Under the pieces are notes generated by a model. The model was given only the letters and a program-made list of their open reading frames with translations, had not been told where the DNA came from and made no database searches. Position numbers and translations under genes: made by a program. Shown here piece after piece: positions 23,181 through 31,976 of a stretch of DNA of 64,000 nt (the first letter of the stretch is position 1; the number at the start of each line of letters is the position of its first letter). This stretch comes from a virus: IMG/VR virus record IMGVR_UViG_3300028840_008186, positions 28,222 to 92,221 of that record; one strand, given 5' to 3'.

Positions 23181-23480
23181 ATGGAAGAAACCAAAGACAT
23201 CTGCCGGTACTCGGCAAGCAAAAGAGTCAAATTAACTACCAGAATCATTGCTATCGATGAGTACGAAGCTGAAACCATAGCGGACAGTCTGGACAGCGGC
23301 GATTGGGAGGAGGAGGAAGAGATTGACGGCCCCATGGTGTTTGATCAGGAAACGATTGCTGCTGTTACCATCGCATGGGACGAGCAATCGCTGGACCGTC
23401 GCCATGAAATATCCGAGCATACCTGGAAAGAGATCGTGGGTCTTATTTGCAAGGAATTTAACATAGTAATAGACTACTAA
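23181..23480 (+). CDS. Hypothetical acidic protein
   Basis: A 99-residue protein with a GAGAGGAGG SD. Contains a Glu/Asp run (DWEEEEEIDG) and a C-terminal helix. Unknown. Confidence 0.65.
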   Translation: MEETKDICRYSASKRVKLTTRIIAIDEYEAETIADSLDSGDWEEEEEIDGPMVFDQETIAAVTIAWDEQSLDRRHEISEHTWKEIVGLICKEFNIVIDY

Positions 23481-23492
23481 GGAGGTGAAATT

Positions 23493-23834
23493 ATGACAAA
23501 GAAAGACCAAGAGAGATTGATCAATTTGAAGATCAAAAAGAAGCGCCTTGAGGAGCAAATCAAGGGACTCGAGGCCGTTGCAATGAACGAGGAATACGAT
23601 GAAATCGTAGGCGCCAACGGGAAAGTACAGCTCCAGGCCCGAAAGAATTACAAGATCCCTTCCAATGTGCCCATAATTGATTACATGGGACAAAACGCCT
23701 TCAACGAGAGGGCCAAAATATCCGCCTCCGAAATCACCAAGGCTATTGGGGAGGAAGGATTTGACGAACTATTGATCGAAGGCGCAGTGCTTAAAGGGAA
23801 AGACACCCGGTATTATAAACTCACCGAATTCTAA
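23493..23834 (+). CDS. Hypothetical protein, N-terminal coiled coil
   Basis: A 113-residue protein with a TAAGGAGGTGAAA SD. Residues 1-35 form a Lys/Glu/Leu coiled coil. Residues 75-113 (ISASEITKAIGEEGFDELLIEG) look like a small helical DNA- or protein-binding domain. Last gene before the structured element at 23841. Confidence 0.65.
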   Translation: MTKKDQERLINLKIKKKRLEEQIKGLEAVAMNEEYDEIVGANGKVQLQARKNYKIPSNVPIIDYMGQNAFNERAKISASEITKAIGEEGFDELLIEGAVLKGKDTRYYKLTEF

Positions 23835-23840
23835 TAGTGA

Positions 23841-23955
23841 GCCACGGATGGTAAGGGGTTGTTATCTTTTATAATAAAAATAGTAGACATAGGCCACGGA
23901 TTTCGATATGCTACGCGGGCTGCTTTACTAAGAGGTTCAACCCCTTACCATTTTA
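23841..23955 (+). ncRNA. Structured non-coding element with long-range stem
   Basis: ATGGTAAGGGGTTG (23848-23861) and CAACCCCTTACCAT (23938-23951) are perfect 14-bp inverted repeats enclosing 76 bases. The sequence GCCACGGAT occurs just before the first arm and again inside (23893-23901). TATAAT lies within (23869-23874). It ends just before the SD of the sigma-like gene. It may be a small RNA, cis-acting leader or terminator-like structure; the strand is inferred from context. Confidence 0.5.
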
Positions 23956-23973
23956 GGAAAGGAGGATCAATGC

Positions 23974-24441
23974 ATGGTAGAAGACTATCAATGGCTGGTG
24001 GAAAAATATTCCAGCAAATTTGCAGCAGTTTCTAACCTAAGCCAAACCGAATTGAAGCAACAAGGCTTCCTCATACTCCTGGAGGCCGCAGCTTCCTGGG
24101 ATCCCGCAAAAGGATCTCTTCCTTCCAGACTCAAGTACAGACTAGCCACCGGACTTCATAATTATACCAAGAAGTATTACACACAGCAAACAAACCAAAT
24201 CTCCTACGAAGACATAAGCCCAACGGATGAATATAATCCGGAACGGCTGTGCATCTTCAAAGAGGCGTACAGCGCCTTGTCCCAAAACGCTAAGTTGGCC
24301 ATGCTGCTGCTGATGGAGGAAGTGGACACATCCGTCCCTCCCTTACAAGTGCGAGGTCTTTTGGTCGAAGCGTTACACAACTATATGGGAAAAGGCAAAG
24401 CGTGGCACACCTTGAAAGAACTGAAAGCATTAGCACAATAG
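23974..24441 (+). CDS. Sigma-70-like factor (region 2 only)
   Basis: A 155-residue protein with a GGAAAGGAGG SD. Residues 21-70 (LSQTELKQQGFLILLEAAASWDPAKGSL, ending in LHNYTKKYY) match the pattern of sigma regions 2.1-2.2, which bind the beta' clamp. The C-terminal half is helical but I do not see a clear region 4 HTH. It could redirect host RNA polymerase to the CTTTATGGGGTACCCGG elements or be an anti-sigma-like decoy; both are inference. Confidence 0.55.
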   Translation: MVEDYQWLVEKYSSKFAAVSNLSQTELKQQGFLILLEAAASWDPAKGSLPSRLKYRLATGLHNYTKKYYTQQTNQISYEDISPTDEYNPERLCIFKEAYSALSQNAKLAMLLLMEEVDTSVPPLQVRGLLVEALHNYMGKGKAWHTLKELKALAQ

Positions 24442-24451
24442 GAGGAGCAAA

Positions 24452-26395
24452 TTGAACTCATCTGAAATAAAGCAGCGGATAAAGGATGACGATCTATTTG
24501 CTATCGGTGCCCTGCTCCGACTTCATCAATTCCAAACTCCCGACGAGCAGTTGCAGAAAACAACAGCTTATGACAACGGTATAGGATTCAACGCTTTTGA
24601 CGCTGGGATATTGAGCGATATAGCTGAATTCTATTTGAGGAGAGGCCGTCTGTCTCCTAAACAATTGAAGCTTATCAAGCCTAAACTGTATAAGTACAGC
24701 GACCAATTGGCATCAGTCGGCGGCGCGGAACCGGTGAAAGAATTTAACAAAGAAGAGGAGCAGAAAAGCAAACGCACTACCAAGAAGAAATACGTGGTAG
24801 AAATGGACGAGGAATTGAAGATCATATTCCCCTACGATCCCGACATAGTGGCCAGAATCCGCACTATACCCGGACGGCGCTATGTAAAAGAGGAGAGGTC
24901 TTGGATTGTTCCAAAAACTGTTAGCGCCATAACCGTGCTGGTAGAGGAGTGCTTCGATATCTCCGACGAATTGAACGAATGGTGGGAGTCCTACAAGAAT
25001 GTGAAGGAACTGGACCCCAACTCGATCGAGATTGAAGGATTCAAGACCGAGCTTTATCCATTTCAGAAACAAGGCGTTGCGTTCATTGAGTCCCGCGAGG
25101 GAAAGGCACTGATAGCAGATGACATGGGCCTTGGGAAAACCATACAGGCGCTGGCGTGGTTGCATATTCATACAGAAATCAGACCAGCGTTGATAGTGGT
25201 CCCAGCTTCCGTTAAGTTGAACTGGCGGAAAGAGGCCCTGCGATTTATGGACCCTGAACCGGGCATTTCTATACTGCAAGGAAAGACCCCGGACCCCTAT
25301 GACGTAGGGGATGATATTGTTATTATTAACTATGACATCGTGCACGACTGGCGCGACGTGCTATTGGAAAAGCCTTTCAAAGCACTGATCCTCGACGAAG
25401 CCCACCGTACCAAAAACCCCAAGGCGTTACGATCGGCTGCAGTCATGCGGCTTGCCCGAAAGATCGACAATGTAATAGCCTTGACGGGCACCCCTATCTT
25501 GAACCGACCTATCGAAATCTTCAACTGCCTCAAAATGCTCCGACCGGCTATGTTCAAATCCCAATGGGCGTTCGCAAAAAGATATTGCGATCTTCGCCAT
25601 AATGGGTTTGGATGGGAGATGAATGGAGCGACTAACAAAGAAGAACTCCATAAAATCCTAGCCGAGGAAGTAATGATCCGGCGGATGAAGACTGAGGTAC
25701 TGACCGAGCTCCCGGACAAGCAACGCATACCGATGCCGGTAGAGATCGACAATACCAAAGAATATCGCAGAGCTGAAATGAACTTCATCGCGTACCTTCA
25801 AGACATCGATCCAAAGAAAGCATCTTCAGCCGCTAGAGCGCAAGTGTTAGCCGAGATAGAAGGCCTGAAACAACTGGCGCTCGCTGGGAAGATTAAAGAA
25901 TGCATTAAGTGGATCGATGACTTTCTGGAAGATAGTGAGGAGAAGCTAGTGATATTCGCGGTCCACCACAGTGCTGTAGACCGACTGATGGAAGCCTACG
26001 GGCACAAAGCTGTGAAAATAGACGGACGGATCGCGCAAAGTAAACGCCAAGATATCGTTGATAAGTTCCAAGAAGACCCCGACACCCGGCTATTCGTCGG
26101 GAATATTCAGGCGGCTGGTGAGGGTATTACTCTGACCTCCGCCTCGAATTGCGTATTCATCGAACTGCCCTGGACGCCAGGAGCCCTGGAACAAGCATCC
26201 GACCGTATTCATAGAATAGGCCAAGAAGCCGACAGTGTGAATATATACTACCTGATCGCGGAAGGCACAATTGAAGAACGAATGATGCGAGTATTGGATG
26301 CTAAACGAAGGGTAATTCAAGAGGTTGTAGACGGCCTGTCTCAGGACGATCAAGAATCAACCCTAGCTGCCTTGCTGGAGGAATATCGTGGATAA
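24452..26395 (+). CDS. SNF2-family helicase with HARP-like N terminus
   Basis: A 647-residue superfamily 2 ATPase, TTG start with GGAGGAG upstream. Residues about 115-180 (IIFPYDPDIVARIRTIPGRR and a following W-V-P) resemble the HARP domain of annealing helicases. ATPase motifs: ADDMGLGKTIQ (Walker A), LDEAH, ALTGTP. The C-terminal lobe has GEGITLTSA and SDRIHRIGQ (motif VI). It likely remodels replication forks or reanneals DNA during phage replication or recombination. Confidence 0.88.
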   Translation: MNSSEIKQRIKDDDLFAIGALLRLHQFQTPDEQLQKTTAYDNGIGFNAFDAGILSDIAEFYLRRGRLSPKQLKLIKPKLYKYSDQLASVGGAEPVKEFNKEEEQKSKRTTKKKYVVEMDEELKIIFPYDPDIVARIRTIPGRRYVKEERSWIVPKTVSAITVLVEECFDISDELNEWWESYKNVKELDPNSIEIEGFKTELYPFQKQGVAFIESREGKALIADDMGLGKTIQALAWLHIHTEIRPALIVVPASVKLNWRKEALRFMDPEPGISILQGKTPDPYDVGDDIVIINYDIVHDWRDVLLEKPFKALILDEAHRTKNPKALRSAAVMRLARKIDNVIALTGTPILNRPIEIFNCLKMLRPAMFKSQWAFAKRYCDLRHNGFGWEMNGATNKEELHKILAEEVMIRRMKTEVLTELPDKQRIPMPVEIDNTKEYRRAEMNFIAYLQDIDPKKASSAARAQVLAEIEGLKQLALAGKIKECIKWIDDFLEDSEEKLVIFAVHHSAVDRLMEAYGHKAVKIDGRIAQSKRQDIVDKFQEDPDTRLFVGNIQAAGEGITLTSASNCVFIELPWTPGALEQASDRIHRIGQEADSVNIYYLIAEGTIEERMMRVLDAKRRVIQEVVDGLSQDDQESTLAALLEEYRG

Positions 26396-26681
26396 AAAAC
26401 GAGCTGTCCAACTCCGGCGATCCGGAGACGTGTTCAAGATGAGATTCGACGGTGTGAAATCCGGGCATAAGTTGGCCCGGATTAAGCACCTGGATGCAAA
26501 AACCCTGAAGGCCCGGGTAGAATACCCAGAAGGTCCCTTCAATTCAGAATACCCTTGGATCCGCTACCCTCTGCATATGATAGAAGAAGTTGAAGAACGA
26601 ATTCCACTTTATTCCACTTCTAACGACATGCCTAGTAGACGAACCAGGGTAAATGGAAAAAAGCCAAGACGCACAAAATGA
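26388..26681 (+). CDS. Small basic protein
   Basis: A 97-residue protein with a GTG start, overlapping the helicase stop and preceded by GGAGGAATATC. The N terminus is beta-like and basic; the C-terminal tail (RRTRVNGKKPRRTK) is strongly basic, suggesting DNA or RNA binding. Overlaps the next gene by 29 bases. Confidence 0.6.
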   Translation: MDKKRAVQLRRSGDVFKMRFDGVKSGHKLARIKHLDAKTLKARVEYPEGPFNSEYPWIRYPLHMIEEVEERIPLYSTSNDMPSRRTRVNGKKPRRTK

Positions 26682-27312
26682 AGTGGGTTCTGTGGCCATT
26701 AAAAGGAGAGGAGACAAGCCATTGCCGGCAAAGATAGATTGGAATGGATTAGCAGAGTACATGAATTACAGTTCTGTGAAGGAAATGCTTGAATCGGAGA
26801 TAGCCAAGGAAGCCCACGCCAAATTCGTAGGACACAATGTGACAAGTTTCGCGAAAAAGTTGGGCGTGAGCACGGTCAGCTTGGCCAAGAAGATGAAAGA
26901 AGTGGGAGTGGAAGCGCCACCGAAAGGAATGAAATATTACTTCTTTCCTGAACGGTTCGGATATTCTAGCGAGAAGGCAATGTTTCAATGTTGGCGATTC
27001 GATGAAGGAAAGTCACCAGAGGAAATCCAAGATCTTTTGAAAGAAAAGATTACGGAGCTCCCAGTTCGCCGACAGAATGTTATAAAACGATTGAAAGAAT
27101 ACAAGTGCTTTAACGGGATTGAGCGGCAATACATTTATCACAAGGACGGAACGTGGAGCTGGAGAAAACTATGCCCTATATGCGGAGGGGCGACGGTTCG
27201 CAAACCAAACAATGAACGCGGGTACGCCGGATCTTGGTGTACCCGATGCGACTGGGAAACACCGCAGAACAGAAAGGAAGATATTTATGTTCCAAGCCCG
27301 GAGGTTCTATGA
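26653..27312 (+). CDS. HTH and zinc-finger DNA-binding protein
   Basis: A 219-residue protein. Residues about 55-85 (VTSFAKKLGVSTVSLAKKMKEVGV) form a helix-turn-helix. The C-terminal CPICGG and CTRCDW (about residues 175-200) form a zinc ribbon. It sits directly upstream of primase, so it may act as an origin-binding or primosome factor; unproven. The SD is weak. Confidence 0.65.
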   Translation: MEKSQDAQNEVGSVAIKRRGDKPLPAKIDWNGLAEYMNYSSVKEMLESEIAKEAHAKFVGHNVTSFAKKLGVSTVSLAKKMKEVGVEAPPKGMKYYFFPERFGYSSEKAMFQCWRFDEGKSPEEIQDLLKEKITELPVRRQNVIKRLKEYKCFNGIERQYIYHKDGTWSWRKLCPICGGATVRKPNNERGYAGSWCTRCDWETPQNRKEDIYVPSPEVL

Positions 27313-28195
27313 AGACTATGGAATTGACTACAGCGATGGAACGATTAGTCATAAGCACACTCGAAGAGGTTGGATTAACCGCCCGTGTCCGTTCTGTACG
27401 GGCAATCCCGGACTCCACCTCGGATATAACGAAAGCAATGGATATTACGTTTGTTATCGATGTGGAGGCCATTCCGCAGCTAAAGTGGTTCGGGCTCTCC
27501 GAGGCAGCAGCTGGACGGAAGCTAAGAGACTCGTTTCTGCATATGGCGGCGAGGAAGCTTACAAAACGAAGAGAGCGCGTGAAGCAAAAGAGAAAGAGAT
27601 TGAAGTGGTACTACCGAAAGGCAGTGGTCCGCTTATTGAACAACACCGCGTCTACCTTGTTGCGAGATACTTTGACCCTGAAGCCCTGGAGGACATATGG
27701 GGCTTGCTCGGAACGAACCACCTGGGACCATACAAGTGGCGAATCATCGCCCCTATCTTGTTTGGGGGAAAACTCGTGTCTTACCAAGGCCGAGATATCA
27801 CGGGGCGGTCTGATAAGAAATACAAAGCATGCGCGAGAGATAGCGAACAAATACATCACAAACAGGTTCTCTACGGATATGACTTAGCCGATCGAGATGT
27901 CCTGGTTGTGGAAGGAGTAACGGACGTATGGCGAATGGGTCCTGGGTCGGTAGCTACGTTTGGAATAAAATATACACCGGCCCAGGTCAAATTGTTGAGC
28001 CAATTCCGGCGAGTGTTTGTATGGTTCGATGAAGAAGATCCCGAGGCTGAAGAGAAAAACCTACAGCTGGCCTCAGAACTGACGGCACTTGGAGTCGATT
28101 CTGAGGTTATCCGAGCTGGGATCGAAGGAGATCCTGGAGACTTGAATCAAAAGGATGCAGACTACGTTATGCGAGAACTGTTGATAAGAAGGTGA
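27287..28195 (+). CDS. DNA primase (CHC2 zinc finger and TOPRIM)
   Basis: A 302-residue DnaG-type primase. ATG 27287 was chosen for its AAAGGAAG SD; an upstream TTG in frame is inside the previous gene. The zinc finger CPFCTG, then YVCYRCGG (residues about 30-60), recognises template. The TOPRIM fold follows: VLVVEGVTD (catalytic Glu) and VWFDEEDPEAE (metal-binding acidic residues). It lacks the DnaB-interaction domain of full-length DnaG, as in other phage primases. Makes RNA primers with the helicase at 29224. Confidence 0.85.
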   Translation: MFQARRFYEDYGIDYSDGTISHKHTRRGWINRPCPFCTGNPGLHLGYNESNGYYVCYRCGGHSAAKVVRALRGSSWTEAKRLVSAYGGEEAYKTKRAREAKEKEIEVVLPKGSGPLIEQHRVYLVARYFDPEALEDIWGLLGTNHLGPYKWRIIAPILFGGKLVSYQGRDITGRSDKKYKACARDSEQIHHKQVLYGYDLADRDVLVVEGVTDVWRMGPGSVATFGIKYTPAQVKLLSQFRRVFVWFDEEDPEAEEKNLQLASELTALGVDSEVIRAGIEGDPGDLNQKDADYVMRELLIRR

Positions 28196-28228
28196 CTAAC
28201 ATACCAGGATGGATAGAGTTTCAAAGAA

Positions 28229-28350
28229 GGGGTGCCGTTATATATAACTTGTTATATATAACTACGCGCGTAGTTCTTATTACGCGCGCCCGAGCGCCTC
28301 AGCGCGTGCAGGATACCCTTATCCCACCCCTAAAGGGGTGGGGGGTATCC
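28229..28350. repeat. Palindrome cluster
   Basis: Contains GTTATATATAAC twice (28237-28248, 28251-28262), AACTACGCGCGTAGTT (28260-28275, 16-bp perfect palindrome) and a partner TACGCGCG (28281-28288) that pairs with CGCGCGTA. It ends with a large stem, GGATACCC (28311-28318) with GGGTATCC (28343-28350), enclosing CCCACCCCT/AGGGGTGGG. Non-coding, within the replication gene run. Candidate origin, telomere-like or recombination site, or terminator. Confidence 0.6.
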
Positions 28351-28393
28351 TCACCCCTTTGGGTTGCAAGAGTAGGTTTTGAAGGAGGTTTTT

Positions 28394-29212
28394 ATGAGAA
28401 CTAAATTCCCAGGAAAAAGAAAAACTATGGGAACAAAAATCAAAGATAAGAAACCTCCCAAAAAGGTTTCTCCCAAGAAAAAGATTAGACAAGAAGGATA
28501 TGAAATACTTGTAAAAAATCTTACCATTCATTCCATGATATCTCTATGGATCAATACAGAAGGATTAACCGGCCATACTAAGCGAGTGCAAGAAAGATGC
28601 GCTTATTTCCTGTCTGCTTTAGCAGAAGGGAAATTAGTCCCTGCTCTTCAAAGATATTATGGCAAAGCTAAGGTAAACCTTCCACCTGAACAATTAGAGA
28701 TAGTTTCCAAACGAATAGGCATTACCAGAGTGGACCGAATGGTATTAGATTACATCGAGTATTATCTTGATCCCACTTTACTTACCAAGTACATGACACC
28801 CAGTTTAATACAAGCTATCTACCATGAATACTACCAAAGTTCACCGCTGATTTATTACACGCAGATCGCTATTCCCAGATCCATATTCCCAGATCCAATT
28901 GACTCTGCGAGAGATGTTGATATCAAATTAGGAGCCCATACATTTATCAAAGATTATTATTGGATAAATGGAAAGAAAGATAATTATCAAACGCGCAAGC
29001 AAGTAGCAGCACTGGCCAAAACTCTTATTCAAATATTCCGCAGCTCGGATACTACTATGGCTTCAGGAATTACAGATCCAGTTGATATGATGGAGGAGTA
29101 TGCGTTCTGGTTAAACCAAAGCGGAGCCAAAGCTTCGCCGCTTGGATTAGGCCCCACCAGTGGATGGTGGAAATCTTTCAGAGACGAAGTTCTACATCTT
29201 GCAGATGAGTAA
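28394..29212 (+). CDS. Hypothetical protein beside palindrome cluster
   Basis: A 277-residue protein with a GAAGGAGG SD. The first 35 residues are extremely basic (KFPGKRKTMGTKIKDKKPPKK), then helical. No family was recognised. Its place between primase and replicative helicase, directly after the palindromes, makes a DNA-binding replication role plausible. Its DNA is more AT-rich than that of its neighbours. Confidence 0.7.
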   Translation: MRTKFPGKRKTMGTKIKDKKPPKKVSPKKKIRQEGYEILVKNLTIHSMISLWINTEGLTGHTKRVQERCAYFLSALAEGKLVPALQRYYGKAKVNLPPEQLEIVSKRIGITRVDRMVLDYIEYYLDPTLLTKYMTPSLIQAIYHEYYQSSPLIYYTQIAIPRSIFPDPIDSARDVDIKLGAHTFIKDYYWINGKKDNYQTRKQVAALAKTLIQIFRSSDTTMASGITDPVDMMEEYAFWLNQSGAKASPLGLGPTSGWWKSFRDEVLHLADE

Positions 29213-29223
29213 GGAGGTGAGAA

Positions 29224-30819
29224 TTGAAGATAGAGAGAACCAAACCGCAGGACGCCCAATCTGAACGCTATATTGTGACTGCGATGATTATGTCCGGGCG
29301 GTGTTGCAAAGCATTCAAAGATATGGACTGCAAAGAGTATCTCCAAACTAGCTTTGCAAAAACTATAGCCGATTGGTGCTTACAGTATTACGACAGATAC
29401 GAGACGGCACCGGCGTACCAAATAAAAGCTATCTTTGAAGAGGAATCGGATTTCCTTGAACAAGACATAGCGGATATGACGGAGAAGTTTTTGGAAAGCT
29501 TGAGTGAGGAATTTGAAAGGACGGAGCATTTCAATTCCCAGTACTGGATTGACTATGGCGAGAAGTATTTCAAAGCCCGTAGTTACAAGAAGCTTGCCAA
29601 GGAGATAGCCAGAGCTGCAGATCAAAACGATGTGAAGAGAGCCGATGAGCTATACTCTGATTTTAACCGCGTTGAAGTTGCGCAATTAGATGGGGTAAAT
29701 GTTTTCGATCAAAAGGAAATTACAGAACTTCAAATCAGAAGTGAGGAATCTGATACGCGAAAGTTATTCAAGATGCCAGGGGCGTTGGGCGAAATGATAG
29801 GATGGGTTGAAAGAGAAACATTCTTTGCGTTCCTCGCCAGGGAGAAAGCAGGTAAATCTTATGTACTGGAAGAGTTCGGATTCAGGGCTTATCGGGAGGG
29901 GTGTAAGGTTGCTTACTTCGACATGGGAGATATGTCCAAGGACCAAAGTGATTACCGATATTTATCTTACGTCACAGGAAAGCCGTACAACGACCGATAT
30001 GCTGGCCCTACCTGGATCCCCATTTTGGATTGCTTGTGGAATCAAGACGGTCGTTGCACCGATGGTTGCTCGGCTGATATTGTAAAACAAGATGACAAAG
30101 GCAAAAGGTATTTTGCTTGCGGACCTTGGGATGAGGAAGGAGAAGATCATGAAACATGTATTGAATGCAAAAAAGAAAAACCGAGGAAGTTCAGGGGATC
30201 GGTATGGTGGAAGAAGGTAAATTTATCAGTTTGGGCCTGGACAGAGGCTCGAAGGAGAGCAAAGTGGTTTGAAACAAAGTTCCGCCGGGGAGTTTTTGAA
30301 CGATGCAATTGGCCAATGGGAACTCGTAGAATCAGCGACGTGGAGTCCTGGATTGTGCAAAACCGAGAACGTAACGGATGGGTTCCTGACGTTGTTATCG
30401 TAGACTACCCTGATATTGCGCTGCCTGAGGATGCAAGAATGGAGTTCCGGCACAGGGAGAACGAGAAGTGGATGAGGCTCAGAAGTATTTCTCAAAAGTT
30501 CCACTGCTCGGTCATCACTGTTACTCAGAGTGACGCAGCCGGATACAAAAAGAAAAACCTCGACCTGTCCAATTTCAATGAGGATAAACGAAAATATGGA
30601 CATGTTACTCACTTCTATGCAATCAATAAAACGCTGGAGGAGCAAGAGCTAGGGCTTATGAGGATAGCGGCTTTGATACTGCGCGAGGACGAAATGAGCA
30701 CTGTGAATAATGTAACAGTCCTACAAGCTTTGCGCAAAGGCAGACCTTACACAGCAAGTTTTTTTGGAAGTACGCCGAAATTACCCGTAGTTCAAGACAA
30801 GGTCCAAGTATATATATAG
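29224..30819 (+). CDS. Replicative DnaB-like helicase with Cys insertion
   Basis: A 531-residue protein, TTG start after AAGGAGGTGAGAA. The N-terminal ~170 residues are helical. The RecA-fold core has AREKAGKS (Walker A, about 200-207), VVIVDYPD (Walker B) and ITVTQSD. Between these, about residues 255-320, is a Cys-rich insert (CLWNQDGRCTDGC, CGPW, CIECKK) that looks like a zinc domain, unusual for DnaB. Expected to unwind the fork with the primase. Confidence 0.8.
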   Translation: MKIERTKPQDAQSERYIVTAMIMSGRCCKAFKDMDCKEYLQTSFAKTIADWCLQYYDRYETAPAYQIKAIFEEESDFLEQDIADMTEKFLESLSEEFERTEHFNSQYWIDYGEKYFKARSYKKLAKEIARAADQNDVKRADELYSDFNRVEVAQLDGVNVFDQKEITELQIRSEESDTRKLFKMPGALGEMIGWVERETFFAFLAREKAGKSYVLEEFGFRAYREGCKVAYFDMGDMSKDQSDYRYLSYVTGKPYNDRYAGPTWIPILDCLWNQDGRCTDGCSADIVKQDDKGKRYFACGPWDEEGEDHETCIECKKEKPRKFRGSVWWKKVNLSVWAWTEARRRAKWFETKFRRGVFERCNWPMGTRRISDVESWIVQNRERNGWVPDVVIVDYPDIALPEDARMEFRHRENEKWMRLRSISQKFHCSVITVTQSDAAGYKKKNLDLSNFNEDKRKYGHVTHFYAINKTLEEQELGLMRIAALILREDEMSTVNNVTVLQALRKGRPYTASFFGSTPKLPVVQDKVQVYI

Positions 30820-30876
30820 GCAAAGGGCGGAGATGTTCCGCCGATTATTAACAACTTCCAACAAGAGGAGGACATT

Positions 30877-31530
30877 ATGGAAAAGAAAGATCTCAAGAAA
30901 CTGGCTAAGGAAATGAACAAGGTTATGGGACTGGACCCGGCGATCGATCTCAAATTGGACGCCGAAAAACTCGAGGACTATATCAAGAAAAGCCTAGATG
31001 AGGTGTATGATACTGATATCGAACCGGAGAACGAAGGGGATGATTGTTTTTCCGACGCAGCGGTGAAGACGCTGGCTGAATTGGGGCACGAATACGCTCA
31101 GAAGTACCTCGAAAAGCAAGATGAAGGCGAAGAGGAGCCTGAGCCTGAGCCTGAAGAGAAGAAACCCTCCAGGCGCTCGAGCAGCAAGGGCAAGAAGAAG
31201 GAAGAGCCCAAGAAGGAAGAGAAACCTTCACGTAGCAAGGGCAGCAAGAAAGAGGAGCCGAAACAGTCCAAGAAATCTGACAAAGAGCCTACGACACGAA
31301 AGATGACGCGGCTCGATTCTATTGTTCAGGGCATCGCCAACGCTCACAAACAAAAGAAGAATTGGGAGTTGGATGAAATCACCAAAATTACCAATGAACT
31401 CTACTCCTCCAACGGCGGCAAAGAAAACCACCGTGAGGCGAAGTTCTTTGTGAATATCGCTATCCAATGTATGGCAGGCATTGGAGTAGTAGAATTCAAC
31501 AAAGAAAAAGAACATGTGAAGTTCGCCTAA
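30877..31530 (+). CDS. Lys/Glu-rich linker protein
   Basis: A 217-residue protein with an AGAGGAGGAC SD. Helical residues 1-85, a low-complexity EPEPEPEEKKPSRRSSSKG-type linker (about 85-145), then a folded C-terminal domain (about 145-217). Structure suggests two interaction domains on a flexible tether, possibly a helicase loader or SSB-binding factor; unproven. Confidence 0.65.
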   Translation: MEKKDLKKLAKEMNKVMGLDPAIDLKLDAEKLEDYIKKSLDEVYDTDIEPENEGDDCFSDAAVKTLAELGHEYAQKYLEKQDEGEEEPEPEPEEKKPSRRSSSKGKKKEEPKKEEKPSRSKGSKKEEPKQSKKSDKEPTTRKMTRLDSIVQGIANAHKQKKNWELDEITKITNELYSSNGGKENHREAKFFVNIAIQCMAGIGVVEFNKEKEHVKFA

Positions 31531-31976
31531 TGGGACGTTGGAAAAGTATACCTGGATACCCTGGCTATTGGGCTTCGGCCCAAGGTCAGGTTCTAGGTAA
31601 AAAGGGCGGAGTTCTCAAGCCGAAGCTTAAGAAATATGCATATGTTGATTTGTATAGGAACAACAAGAGGGCGCGTAGGCCCATCCACCAATTGGTACTG
31701 GAGGTTTTCGGACCTCCTAGGCCTTCTCCTAACCACTTCCCGAATCACAAAGATGGTAACAAATTGAATAATAGTATTTCTAATCTTGAATGGCTCACTC
31801 CTAAAGAGAATATGAGACACGCTGTGAAAACTGGTCTGTTCGTTATCCCATCCGGTCCCAAGAATCATTGGCATGGAAAGGCTCAGTCCGCTTCTCATAT
31901 TCTAAAAAGATCAGAAGCCATGAGAGGTAAGAAAAACCATCAGTATAAACATGGGAGGTATTCTGCTTATGAGTAA
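31530..31976 (+). CDS. HNH homing endonuclease (NUMOD4)
   Basis: A 148-residue protein; ATG 31530 overlaps the previous stop (TAATG). A NUMOD4-type start (WKSIPGYPGYWASAQGQV) is followed by an HNH nuclease: RRPIHQLV, NHFPNHKDGNKLNNSISNLEW. This is the layout of phage homing endonucleases, here free-standing at a gene junction. It is a selfish mobile gene that cuts alleles lacking it. Confidence 0.85.
   Translation: MGRWKSIPGYPGYWASAQGQVLGKKGGVLKPKLKKYAYVDLYRNNKRARRPIHQLVLEVFGPPRPSPNHFPNHKDGNKLNNSISNLEWLTPKENMRHAVKTGLFVIPSGPKNHWHGKAQSASHILKRSEAMRGKKNHQYKHGRYSAYE

Noticed and set aside
28260-28288. Firm call of a protelomerase site
   Set aside because: Only the 10-bp core matches N15; the perfect palindrome is 16 bp and no protelomerase gene is in the window.
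30820-31530. Intein or intron linked to the homing endonuclease
   Set aside because: The endonuclease is free-standing; neighbouring proteins show no splice-junction motifs.
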